Shown here one piece after another: positions 32,822 to 41,800 of a stretch of 51,943 nt of DNA. The notes under the pieces were generated by a model. It worked only from the letters and a program-made list of their open reading frames with translations, was not told the DNA's origin and ran no database searches. Origin of the DNA: Desulfobacterales bacterium (GTDB lineage Bacteria; Desulfobacterota; Desulfobacteria; Desulfobacterales; SpSt-501); the NCBI GenBank assembly GCA_030834695.1, contig JAUQXK010000098.1, positions 1 through 51,943 on the forward strand, written 5' to 3'. Position 1 is the first letter of the stretch. Each line of letters starts with the position of its first letter. The translations under genes and the position numbers were made by a program.

Positions 32822-33279
32822 TGAACGACCTCATGCTCCGCATGCTGCAGCTCTCCCAGAAAGGCTACGGCTGCAGTCAGATCTTGATCCGGCTCATTCT
32901 GGAAGCGCGCGGCGAGGACAACCCCGTCCTGGTCCGCGCGATGGCCGGCCTGGCCTACGGCTGCGGAGGAGGCCGTGCCACCTGCGGCACGCTGACCGGG
33001 GCCTGCTGCGCCTTGGCGCTCTACGCCGGCAAGGGTCGGGATGACGATGCGGCGGACGACCGGCTCATGCTGATGCTGCAGGAGCTTTCTGATTGGTTCC
33101 GGGACCGGGTGGGGAGCCCCCACGGCGGGATTGACTGCGAGGCCATCGTGGGCGAGGCCGGCCCGGCCGCCGCCCGCCAGCGCTGCGGCGCGATCGTGGC
33201 GGACACCTATGCCAAGCTGGTGGAGATCCTGGCCGCAAACGGCTTTGATCCTTCCGGCGCCGGGCCGGATGAGGGCTGA
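32821..33279 (+). CDS. C_GCAxxG_C_C family redox protein (DVU_1555-type)
   Basis: 152 residues. The motif is spread over residues 15-65: GYGCSQILI, AYGCGGGRATCGTLTGACCAL, then DCEAIVGE and QRCGAIVADT further on. These cysteines define the C_GCAxxG_C_C family, thought to be redox-active. The start overlaps the stop of the methyltransferase gene by one base and its own stop overlaps the radical SAM start, so it belongs firmly to the operon. No enzymatic reaction is known to me for the family. Confidence 0.88.
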   Translation: MNDLMLRMLQLSQKGYGCSQILIRLILEARGEDNPVLVRAMAGLAYGCGGGRATCGTLTGACCALALYAGKGRDDDAADDRLMLMLQELSDWFRDRVGSPHGGIDCEAIVGEAGPAAARQRCGAIVADTYAKLVEILAANGFDPSGAGPDEG

Positions 33280-34658
33280 TGGCACACGACCCGACCGAAA
33301 GCGTCTGTCCGGTATGCTTGAACCGCATCGCTGCGGAACGGGTCGCCTCCGGCGAGCGCGTATGCCTGGTCAAAACCTGCCCCGACCATGGGACGTTCCG
33401 GGCGGTTGTCTGGAACGGCCGCCCGGCTCTCGGTGAGTGGCAGCGGCCCAAGACCCCGGCCATTCTGCGCCCGGTCTCTTATGAGACCCAACGGGGCTGT
33501 CCCTTCGACTGCGGTTTGTGCCATGAGCACCGGCAGCGCTCCTGCACCGTGCTGATAGAGGTGACCCGCCGCTGCAACCTGCGCTGCGCCGTGTGTTTTG
33601 CCGGGTCCCGTCCGCAGGACGTGCTGGATCCCGCCCTTTCGGAAATCCGCAATTGGTTTCAAACGGCCTGGAGCCTTGCTCCCGGTAGCAACATCCAGCT
33701 CTCCGGCGGGGAGCCCACGCTGCGTGACGACCTGCCCGAAATCGTGGCCGTCGGCCAGGCTGCCGGCTTCGGATTCGTTCAGCTCAACACCAACGGGGTT
33801 CGGCTGGCCGCCGACGGCGGATACGTAAAAGCCCTCAAGGAGGCCGGCCTGGCCAGCGTCTTCATGCAGTTCGACGGCACCGACGACGCGGTCAACTTGC
33901 AGCTGCGCGGCCGGCCGCTGGCGGACCTGAAGCGCCGCGCGATCGACGCCTGTGCGGATCACGGAATCGGAGTGGTGCTGGTGCCCACGCTGGTCCCCGG
34001 GGTGAACACCGACCAGATCGGAAGCCTGTTGCGGATGGCCATCGGCCTTTCGCCGGCCGTGCGGGGAGTACATTTCCAGCCGATCAGCTATTTCGGCCGC
34101 TACCCGCAGCCGGCCAACGGCTCCGCCCGGATCACGCTGCCGGAGCTGATGGCCGCGATCGAGCGCCAGTCGGCCGGGACGTTCAAAGCAACGGATTTCC
34201 GGCCACCCGGCTGCGAGAATGCCTGGTGCTCGTTTCACGCCGACTACATCGTCCTGCCGGGCGGCCGAGTCCAAGCGTTACATCCCGCTCGGCTGTTCTC
34301 GGGCTGCTGCGCACCAATCCCGGCTGAGGAGGGCGCGCAGCGCACCATGGCGCACGTCTCGCGGCAATGGGCGGCGCCGGATCGAAGACCGGCGGGTCCC
34401 GCCCCACTGGCCGTCGAGGACCCCGATGGGGTCGGCCGTTCGCCCGCCAGCGGGCCAATGCGTTTGGAGGACTTCCTGGATCGGGCCCGCACCCACGTCT
34501 TCACGGTGTCCGCCATGGCCTTCCAGGACGCCTGGACCCTCGACCTGGAGCGCCTGCGCGACTGCTGCATTCATGTGCTGGATCCGATCCGCGGCCTGGT
34601 GCCTTTCTGCGCGTTCAACCTCACCGCGGCCGATGGAAGGGCTTTGTACCGAAGATGA
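33279..34658 (+). CDS. trsS: Radical SAM protein TrsS-like (DVU_1554-type)
   Basis: 459 residues. An N-terminal zinc-ribbon-like segment (CPVCLNRI, then VKTCPDHGTF) and CPFDCGLCHEHRQRSC precede the radical SAM cluster motif C-x3-C-x2-C in EVTRRCNLRCAVCFAG (about residue 95); the SAM-contact region NIQLSGGEPTLRDD follows. The C-terminal region has more cysteines (ENAWCSFHADY, LFSGCCAPIP, RDCCIHVLD). Homologues that I recall as radical SAM (seleno)protein TrsS can carry selenocysteine; here the CC pair is a plausible counterpart of a Sec site. The overall pattern resembles tetraether-lipid-synthase-like and MoaA/SPASM proteins, but the product is unknown. Coupled at both ends. Confidence 0.85.
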   Translation: MAHDPTESVCPVCLNRIAAERVASGERVCLVKTCPDHGTFRAVVWNGRPALGEWQRPKTPAILRPVSYETQRGCPFDCGLCHEHRQRSCTVLIEVTRRCNLRCAVCFAGSRPQDVLDPALSEIRNWFQTAWSLAPGSNIQLSGGEPTLRDDLPEIVAVGQAAGFGFVQLNTNGVRLAADGGYVKALKEAGLASVFMQFDGTDDAVNLQLRGRPLADLKRRAIDACADHGIGVVLVPTLVPGVNTDQIGSLLRMAIGLSPAVRGVHFQPISYFGRYPQPANGSARITLPELMAAIERQSAGTFKATDFRPPGCENAWCSFHADYIVLPGGRVQALHPARLFSGCCAPIPAEEGAQRTMAHVSRQWAAPDRRPAGPAPLAVEDPDGVGRSPASGPMRLEDFLDRARTHVFTVSAMAFQDAWTLDLERLRDCCIHVLDPIRGLVPFCAFNLTAADGRALYRR

Positions 34659-36007
34659 ACCCTTTGCGCATCACGCCGCTTGAACGCTGGATCAAGGACC
34701 GGATCGGCCTTGAACCCCGCAGCGCCTTCACCCGGGATGACGTGAGGCGATTTCAGCTGGAAAAGCTCAGGCAGATCCTGGCTTATGCAGTTCGCCGCAG
34801 CCCGTTTTACCGCCGACAACTGTCCAGCCGTGTAACTGCCGCTTTATCGGATTTCGCAGATTTCGCGGAGGTTCCCTTCACAACCGCGGAGGATCTGGCC
34901 CGCGACCCGCTCGAATTCCTTTGCGTCTCGCAGTCGGACGTGGCCCGGGTGGTCACGCTTCGGTCCTCCGGCTCGACCGGCCAACCGAAACGAATTTTTT
35001 TCGACCCGGAGGACCTGGAACGGACCGTCGATTTTTTTCAACAGGGCATGTCGTCACTGGTTTATCCCGGAGACCGCGTGCTCATCTTGATGCCCGGAGA
35101 GTTGCCGGGCAGCATCGGGGAGCTGCTCGTCCAGGGGCTTGCCCGCATGCACGTGGAAGGCATCGTTCACGGGCCGGTCCAGAATCCCGAGCAAGCCATC
35201 GATGAAATTCTTGCCCATCGACCGCAATGCCTGGTTGGGATCCCCGTGCAAGTCCTCTCAATGGTCAGACACCCACGAAGCGAACGCATTCCGGTGGGAT
35301 TGATTCACAGCGTTCTGCTGAGTACCGATTACGTGCCCGCCGCCATTGTGGCGGACATCCAACGGACATGGGGCTCAAGGGTCTACCAGCACTACGGCAT
35401 GACGGAAACCGGATACGGCGGGGGGGTTGAGTGCGACGCACACGACGGCTATCATCTCCGCGAGGCCGACCTTTTGGTGGAGGTCGTCGACCCGGCCACC
35501 GGCCGGGCACTGCCCGACGGTGTTTCCGGCGAGGTCGTCGTCACCACCCTCACCCGCCGCGCCATGCCCCTGATCCGCTACCGCACCGGCGACCAGGCCC
35601 GGTTTCTTCCCGACTATTGCCCCTGCGGCAGCATGCTGCGGCGTCTCGGCAAGGTGCTGGGTCGGTTGACGAACGGTGCGGCGCTGGGGCCACAGGCCCG
35701 GCTCAAGATGGCGGCATTGGACGAGGCGCTGTTCGCCATACCGTCCGTTCTCAACTACCAGGCCGAACTGGTGCCGGCCAACGGGTGCAGCCGACTGAGG
35801 ATAACGCTCTATGGCGACCCCTGCCGGTTGGACGACACCGTGGCCCAGGTGCAGGCGGCACTCGTCGGTTTGCCGACGGTCCATGAGGCCGTCGCCCGGG
35901 GACGCCTGGCCATCGACCCGATCCGGCTGACACCTGAAAATTGGTTCACGACCGGAGCCGCAAAAAGAACCCTTATCGACCGGAGACAGGAGCGTTCGAT
36001 CGCATGA
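34655..36007 (+). CDS. PaaK-like AMP-dependent CoA ligase (DVU_1553-type)
   Basis: 450 residues of the phenylacetate-CoA ligase branch of the ANL superfamily. The P-loop is LRSSGSTGQPKRIFF (about 108-122), A5 is YQHYGMTETGYGGG, A7 is GEVVVTTL and A8 is PLIRYRTGDQARFLPDYCPCG. The C-terminal AMP-binding lid follows. It would adenylate a carboxylate and, perhaps, transfer it to CoA. ATG 34655 overlaps the previous stop (ATGA); the longer upstream frame lies inside the radical SAM gene. An acid made by Mop could be its substrate, but equally it could activate a cofactor carboxylate. Confidence 0.88.
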   Translation: MNPLRITPLERWIKDRIGLEPRSAFTRDDVRRFQLEKLRQILAYAVRRSPFYRRQLSSRVTAALSDFADFAEVPFTTAEDLARDPLEFLCVSQSDVARVVTLRSSGSTGQPKRIFFDPEDLERTVDFFQQGMSSLVYPGDRVLILMPGELPGSIGELLVQGLARMHVEGIVHGPVQNPEQAIDEILAHRPQCLVGIPVQVLSMVRHPRSERIPVGLIHSVLLSTDYVPAAIVADIQRTWGSRVYQHYGMTETGYGGGVECDAHDGYHLREADLLVEVVDPATGRALPDGVSGEVVVTTLTRRAMPLIRYRTGDQARFLPDYCPCGSMLRRLGKVLGRLTNGAALGPQARLKMAALDEALFAIPSVLNYQAELVPANGCSRLRITLYGDPCRLDDTVAQVQAALVGLPTVHEAVARGRLAIDPIRLTPENWFTTGAAKRTLIDRRQERSIA

Positions 36008-37056
36008 ACCTCATTGCAGAAACGGCCGGCAGACTGATGAACGATCATCTGGCATTCGTCCTGGCGACGATCGTCAACCGCCAGGGATCCGCACCTCGAA
36101 CGGCGGGTACGCGCATGATCGTCATGTCGGACGGCCGGACCGTCGGAACCATCGGCGGCGGCCTGCTTGAAGCACGGGTCATTGAAACGGCCGGCGACGT
36201 GCTATCGTCGCGCCGTCCCCAGGTGGTCTCCTTCGACATGACCCAATCCGAACTGGCCGCGATGGACATGGTCTGCGGTGGACGGCTGGAGGTGCTTCTG
36301 GAGATCATCGATCCGGAGGCCCCTGCAGCAACGGTGCTCAAAGGCTGGCGGAAAGCTCAGTCAGAGCAGGATCGCTGCCTCTTCCTGACCGAGCTGCGCT
36401 TCGCCGGCGAGCGGCTGGAAGGACTCGGCCATGCCCTGCTGAAAAACCAGCGCATCGTCTGCGGAGAGCTTTCCCTCCCTCCTGCGGCCGTCGAAAAGCT
36501 GGTCCGCGACCACAGCACCGCCACCCGCCTGCAAGCCGCAGCCTGCGGCGGGTCATTGATGCTGATCGATCCGGTTCTCCCGCTGGAGACCGTCTTTCTG
36601 TTCGGGGCCGGCCACGTCGCGCAGCCCACCGCCCGGCTGGCCGCCTTCGTCGGGTTCCGCGTGCGGGTCGTTGACGACCGGGCCGAATTCGCCGAGGCCC
36701 GACGTTTTCCCGAGGCGGAGGAGGTTCTGGTGGCCACGGACTTCGATTCCGCCCTGAAGGGACTGAACATCGGCCGCGGCGCCTTCATCGTCATCGTGAC
36801 CCGCGGCCATCTGCACGACAAAACCGTGCTGATGCAGGCCCTGCGCACGGAGGCGGCCTACATCGGAATGATCGGCAGCCGCCGCAAGCGGGATCATATT
36901 TTCAACGCCCTGCTGAAACAGGGGTTCACCGAAGGGGATTTGCAGCGAGTGCACTCCCCCATCGGGCTGGACATCGGCGCGGAGACCCCGGAGGAGATTG
37001 CGTTGAGCATTGTGGCTGAAATGGTCCGGGCCCGCGCCAGACGGCGCTCTGCATGA
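36004..37056 (+). CDS. XdhC/CoxI-family molybdenum cofactor maturation protein (DVU_1552-type)
   Basis: 350 residues. N-terminal XdhC_CoxI domain: ATIVNRQGSAPRTAGTRMIV, GTIGGGLLEARVIE and DMVCGGRLEVLLE, whose Cys is conserved in the family. C-terminal Rossmann XdhC_C domain: VFLFGAGHVAQPTARLAAF, AYIGMIGSRRKRDHIF and SPIGLDIGAETPEEIALSI. XdhC binds Moco, promotes exchange of the oxo for a sulfido ligand and delivers it to xanthine dehydrogenase-type enzymes, so this one most likely loads Mop. ATGA overlaps join it to both neighbours. Confidence 0.93.
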   Translation: MNLIAETAGRLMNDHLAFVLATIVNRQGSAPRTAGTRMIVMSDGRTVGTIGGGLLEARVIETAGDVLSSRRPQVVSFDMTQSELAAMDMVCGGRLEVLLEIIDPEAPAATVLKGWRKAQSEQDRCLFLTELRFAGERLEGLGHALLKNQRIVCGELSLPPAAVEKLVRDHSTATRLQAAACGGSLMLIDPVLPLETVFLFGAGHVAQPTARLAAFVGFRVRVVDDRAEFAEARRFPEAEEVLVATDFDSALKGLNIGRGAFIVIVTRGHLHDKTVLMQALRTEAAYIGMIGSRRKRDHIFNALLKQGFTEGDLQRVHSPIGLDIGAETPEEIALSIVAEMVRARARRRSA

Positions 37057-38177
37057 CCCCTCAATCCGCCACAGCCCTGGTGCTGGCCGCCGGGCTATCG
37101 AAGCGCATGGGCGATTTCAAGCCCCTGATGAGACTCGGCGGAATGACGATTCTCGAACGCGTCATTCGGTTGTTTCAATTCGTCGGCGTCGGCCGAATCC
37201 ATGTCGTAGCCGGCCACCGCGCGGCGGAACTGGGCCCTCTGATCGAACGTTGCGGCGCCCGTGCCGTCTTCAACGCACGCTACGCGGAGGGCATGTTCTC
37301 TTCGGTTTCAGCCGGGGTGGCGAGTTTGAATGATACCACCACGGCCTTCTTCGTTCTGCCCGTGGACATCCCGCTCGTGCGGCCTGCGACCATCCATGAC
37401 CTCCTGCAGGCCTTCGCGGCCGGATCCGCTGAAATTTGTCATCCCACGTTCAAGGGCCGGCGCGGACATCCACCGCTCATCGGGGGCCGGCACATCGACC
37501 GCATCCTGAAATGGCGGGAGCCCGGCGGCCTGGCCGGCCTGCTCACCCGGTTGGAGGCGCATGCCTACGATGTGCCTGTGGTCGACGAATTCATTCTCGC
37601 AGACATGGATCGGCCCGAAGATTACGGACGCCTGGCGGCCCGGCTGGAGGACCGTGATATTTTTTCACCCGCCGAGTGTGATGCGTTGCTGAACGAGCGC
37701 CTGCGCGTTCCGCCGGCCGTGGCCGCCCACGGCCGCGCTGTCGCCGAACTGGCCTTGCGCATCGGGCAGGCGCTCAACCGAGCGGGTCATTCCATGAACC
37801 TGCGCTTGATCTTCGCCGCCGCCCTCGTCCACGACCTGACCCGCGGAAGCCCCCACCATGCCCGCCGCGGGGCGGCGTTGCTCCGGGGGTTGGATATGCC
37901 GCTGATGGCCGACATCGTCGAGTCCCACATGGAATTATCTGTCACGGAAGGCTCGCCGATTCGTGAAGCCGAAGTGGTTTTTCTGGCGGACAAGCTGATC
38001 TGTGAGGATCGCTTTGTCGGAATCGACGGCCGCTTTCTTCCCCGCTTCGGCGAACACCATCAGGACCCTCTCAGCTTGGCCGCCATCCGTCAGAAACTCG
38101 AGTCCGCCAGACGGTCGGCTGAACGCATCGAAGCGGCCGCCGGCTGCTCGTTGGAACGTCTTGGGCGGGAGCCATGA
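37053..38177 (+). CDS. MocA-like NTP transferase fused to an HD domain (DVU_1551-type)
   Basis: 374 residues in two domains. Residues 1-195: a MobA/MocA-like nucleotidyltransferase with TALVLAAGLSKRMGDFKPLM, the usual nucleotide-binding signature, and PVDIPLVRPATI. MocA makes molybdopterin cytosine dinucleotide, the cofactor form of Mop-type enzymes. Residues about 205-350: an HD phosphohydrolase domain (HGRAVAELALRIG, AALVHDLTRGSPHHARRGAA). The fusion would let one protein make a dinucleotide and break a phosphoester. Start overlaps the XdhC stop (ATGA); stop overlaps the ATG of the decayed modE-like gene. Confidence 0.9.
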   Translation: MTPQSATALVLAAGLSKRMGDFKPLMRLGGMTILERVIRLFQFVGVGRIHVVAGHRAAELGPLIERCGARAVFNARYAEGMFSSVSAGVASLNDTTTAFFVLPVDIPLVRPATIHDLLQAFAAGSAEICHPTFKGRRGHPPLIGGRHIDRILKWREPGGLAGLLTRLEAHAYDVPVVDEFILADMDRPEDYGRLAARLEDRDIFSPAECDALLNERLRVPPAVAAHGRAVAELALRIGQALNRAGHSMNLRLIFAAALVHDLTRGSPHHARRGAALLRGLDMPLMADIVESHMELSVTEGSPIREAEVVFLADKLICEDRFVGIDGRFLPRFGEHHQDPLSLAAIRQKLESARRSAERIEAAAGCSLERLGREP

Positions 38178-38607
38178 TGCCGAATTCGGAGATCCGGCCG
38201 GCCGGTCGCCTGCTTTTATAACTGCAAACCCAGAATGGTATTTTCTTCGGTCTGGGCCGGATGACGCTGCTGGAAAAGATTCATGCGGGCCAATCCGTCC
38301 GAAGCGCCGCCGAGTCGCTCGGGATGGGCTACCGCGCAGACTGGGGAAAAATCAAAAACACCGAGAAAGTGCTGGAGGTGGCGCTGATTGAAAAAAAAAA
38401 GCGGGGAAGCAAGCCGGATAGCGCCTCACCGCAGACCGCATCGCCATGATGGCCTGCTTCAGCCGCTGGTTCACCGAGGTCGAACGGTATGCCCTGCAAC
38501 GGGCGGGAAAACGTCTGCCCTGCCACCCCATCGCTTACTCGGAAACCGTATCGCGACCCTCCGAAACGTCATCGAATGACCCCGAACAGGAGCCGCCGCT
38601 TCCGTAA
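38174..38607 (+). pseudogene. Decayed ModE-like regulator gene (second copy)
   Basis: The text follows the intact gene at 26042-26491: MMPNSEIRP at the start, GIFFGLGRMTLLEKIHAGQS and RADWGKIKNTEKVLEVALIE. It is broken in at least three ways: a TAA where the intact copy has Trp (LW to L-stop, near codon 17); a frame change at an A-run at 38389-38401; and a TAG where the intact copy has Tyr (GYRL to G-stop-RL). After the frame change the C-terminal part (WFTEVERYALQRAGKRLPCH) is still recognisable up to TAA 38605-38607. ATG 38174 overlaps the stop of the NTP transferase gene, so it was once the last coupled gene of the operon. Confidence 0.85.
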
Positions 38608-38633
38608 TGTTTCGGGAGTCTCGCGGCCCATCC

Positions 38634-38826
38634 TTTGTGTTAATTATAACATATTTAAATTATTATGTTATATTCATTTTATAATTGACAACCCCACCGG
38701 GGTCTGTCAAAAAAGGCATAATCTTCCTCACCATTATCACCCCATTCATCAACATCGGCAACTATTACCCCTAAACCGGGTGAGCGCCTGTCCGCTCGCC
38801 CATCGGCCGGAAGAAAGGAGGCTGCC
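38634..38826 (+). promoter_or_regulatory. fdhA promoter/leader, copy 2 of the duplicated regulatory cassette
   Basis: Begins with the 22 bases shared with 26500-26521, followed by an 8-10-8 inverted repeat ATAACATA/TATGTTAT (38646-38653 and 38664-38671) of which the mop copy keeps only the left arm. TTGACA (38685-38690), CCCCACCGGGG and the palindrome at 38703-38720 come next, then a leader with AAACCGGG and CCCATCGGCC text like that of mop, and AGGAGG close to the fdhA ATG. Confidence 0.7.
38703..38720. promoter_or_regulatory. Mo/W-regulon palindrome upstream of fdhA (TCTGTC-N6-GGCATA)
   Basis: One base off TATGyC-N6-GrCATA, with the same 6-base spacer (here all A). It is 12 bases after TTGACA, exactly as in the mop promoter, and 124 bases upstream of the fdhA start. 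Confidence 0.6.
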
Positions 38827-41800
38827 ATGGAGGTCAATCGACGAGAGTTCCTGAAGGTGAGCGGATCGGGCGTCATCGGCCTGTCGCTGCTTCAACTCGG
38901 CGTGGATGTCAGGCCCGTTCGAGCTTACGCGAAGGCGCTCAAGATCGAGGGAACCAAGGAGATCGTCAGCGTCTGCCCCTTCTGCTCGGTTAGCTGCCAC
39001 ATCATCGCCCATGTAAGAGGCGGTAAGCTGATCAGCACGGAGGGCGACCCCGACTACCCCATCAACCAGGGGGCCCTCTGCGCCAAGGGCGCCTCCATGC
39101 TGTCCATGACTCGCAATGAAAACCGCCTGAAAAAACCCATGTACCGCGCACCGGGCAGCGCCAAATGGGAGGAAAAAACCTGGGAATGGACGTTCGAGCA
39201 GATCGCCAGCCGCGTCAAGAAAGTCCGCGACAAGGACTTGATCCAAAAAGACGCCAGTGGCCGGACGGTCAACCGGCTCGAGTCCTTGTTTTTCATCGGC
39301 ACCTCCCATGCCGACAACGAAGAGTGCGCCGCCGCCCACCAGATGGTCCGCGGACTGGGCATCGTCCACGTCGATCATCAGGCCCGTACCTGACACAGCC
39401 CCACGGTAGCGGCTCTGGCAGAGTCGTTCGGTCGCGGGGCAATGACCAATCACTGGGTGGATCTGAAAAACGCCGACGCGTTTCTCATCATGGGCAGCAA
39501 TGCCGCCGAGCACCACCCCATCTCCTTCAAATGGGTTTTGCAGGCCAAGGAAAAAGGGGCCGTGGTCATCCATGTGGACCCCAAGTTTTCCCGCACCTCG
39601 GCCCGTTCCAGCTTTCACGTGCCCCTGCGTTCGGGCACGGACATCGCCTTTTTGGGCGGGATGATCAAGTACATCATCGAAAAGGAAAAGTACTTTAAGG
39701 ACTATGTCGTCGAGTACACCAACGCCGCCTTTCTCGTGAACAAGGATTTTGATTTCAAGGACGGCCTGTTCAGCGGCTACGATCCACAGACCCGCAAGTA
39801 CGACGCCAAGACCTGGTCCTTTGAGATGGACGAGGCTGGCCTGCCTAAAAAGGACAAGAGCCTGCAAGATCCGCGCTGCGTGTTCCAGTTGCTCAAAAAA
39901 CACTACGAGCGTTACAACCTGGACAACGTGTCGGCCATTACCGGCGTGTCCCAGGAAGATCTGCTCAAGGTTTACGAATCCTACAGCGCCACCGGGGTTC
40001 CCATCAAGGCCGGCACGGTGATGTATGCCCTGGGCTGGACCCAGCACACCGTTGGTGTTCAGAATATTCGCGCGGCCTGCATGGTCCAGTTGCTGCTGGG
40101 CAACATGGGCATTGCCGGCGGCGGGGTCAACGCCCTGCGCGGCGAGCCCAATGTCCAGGGCTCCACGGACCATGCTCTGCTTTATGCCAACATTCCCGGC
40201 TATCTGGGTGCGCCGATCGACGAGTGGCAAACCCTGGCCGATTACAACAAAGCCAATACCCCGGCGACCAAGGACCCCAAAAGCGCCAACTGGTGGCAGA
40301 ACAAGCCCAAGTACCTGGCCAGCCTGCTCAAGGGCTGGTACGGGGAAAAAGCCACGGCCGACAACGATCTTTGCTACGGCCTGGTTCCCAAGTGTGCCAA
40401 GGGCGTGGACTATTCCTACATGTTCCTGTTTGACCGCATGTACCAGGGCAAAATCCGCGGGGGATTCATTTTCGGACTCAATCCGATGAACACCCTGGCC
40501 AACACCCATAAGGCCCGGGCGGCCATGGACAAACTGGACTGGGTGGTGGTCTCCGAACTGCACCATTCCGAGACGACCGACAACTGGCGCCGGCCCGGCG
40601 TGAACCCCAAGAATATGAAAACCGAGTACTTTTTGCTGCCCTCGGCCCATCGCATCGAAAAAGAAGGCACGGTGACCAACAGCAGCCGTCTGGTGCTCTG
40701 GCACCACAAGGCCATAGAGCCCGCGGGCCAGGCCAAGACCTTCGGGTTTATGCTCGTGGGGCTGATGAACGCCATCCGCGACAAGTACATCAAAAACGGC
40801 GGCACCCTGCCCGAGGCCATCACCTGGCAGGACTGGCCCAAGACCTACGTGGCAGAGGACTGGACCAAGCGGCTCAACGGTATTTTCACCAAAGACACCA
40901 AGGTCGGCGACAAGGAATACAAAAAAGGCCAGCTCGTGCCGACCTTCGGGGCCTTGGCCGCGGACGGGTCCACGACGAGCCTGTGCTGGGTCTATACGGG
41001 CTGCTTCACCGAAGAAGATGGCAACAAGACCAAGCGCCGTGATCCCAAGCAGACCCCGATGCAGGAGAAAATCGGGCTCAATCCCAACTGGGCCTGGTGC
41101 TGGCCGGTCAACCGCCGCATCATATACAACCGCGCCTCGGTGGACCCCACCGGCAAGCCCTGGAACCCCGACAAGGCCGTAATCGCCTGGGAAGACGGCA
41201 AGTGGGTGGGAGACGTTCCCGACGGCCCCTGGCCGCCTATGGCCAGCGAAAACGGCAAGTACCCCTTCATCATGCAAACCCATGGCTTTGGCGCCCTGTT
41301 CGGCCCGGGCCGGCTCGACGGTCCCTTCCCCGAGCATTACGAGCCCGTGGAGACGCCGGTGACTTCCCACCCGTTCTCGCCCCAACTCAGCAGCCCGGCT
41401 TACAAATTTGTTTCCAGCGAGATGGACAAACTGACCAAACCCGGGGATCCGGCCTATCCGATCGTGCTGACCACCTATAATCTCACCGAGCACTGGTGCG
41501 GCGGCGGAGAGACTCGTAACGTGCCCAACCTACTCGAGACCGAGCCCCAGCTCTACGTTGAAATGAGCCCGGAGCTGGCCAATGAAAAGGGCATTAAAAA
41601 CGGCGACCCGGTCATTGTGGAAAACGTACGCGGCAAGGTCGAGGCCATCGCCATGGTAACGGTGCGCATCCGACCGTTCAAGGTCCAGGGCAAGACCGTG
41701 CATTTGGTCGGCATGCCTTTCGCCTTCGGTTGGAGTACGCCCAAATGCGGCGATTCCACCAACCGGCTCACGCCGTCGGTGGCTGACCCCAACACGACGA

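Noticed and set aside
39391-39393. TGA as a true stop or a frameshift splitting fdhA in two
   Set aside because: The frame is identical on both sides, the context ART-U-HSPTVAAL is the invariant Sec site, and a hairpin follows.
38749-41493. Long minus-strand open frame opposite fdhA (similar ones opposite the second formate dehydrogenase and the FmdE/oxidoreductase operon)
   Set aside because: Same antisense effect of third-position GC bias; no start context, no motifs, and the sense genes are clear.
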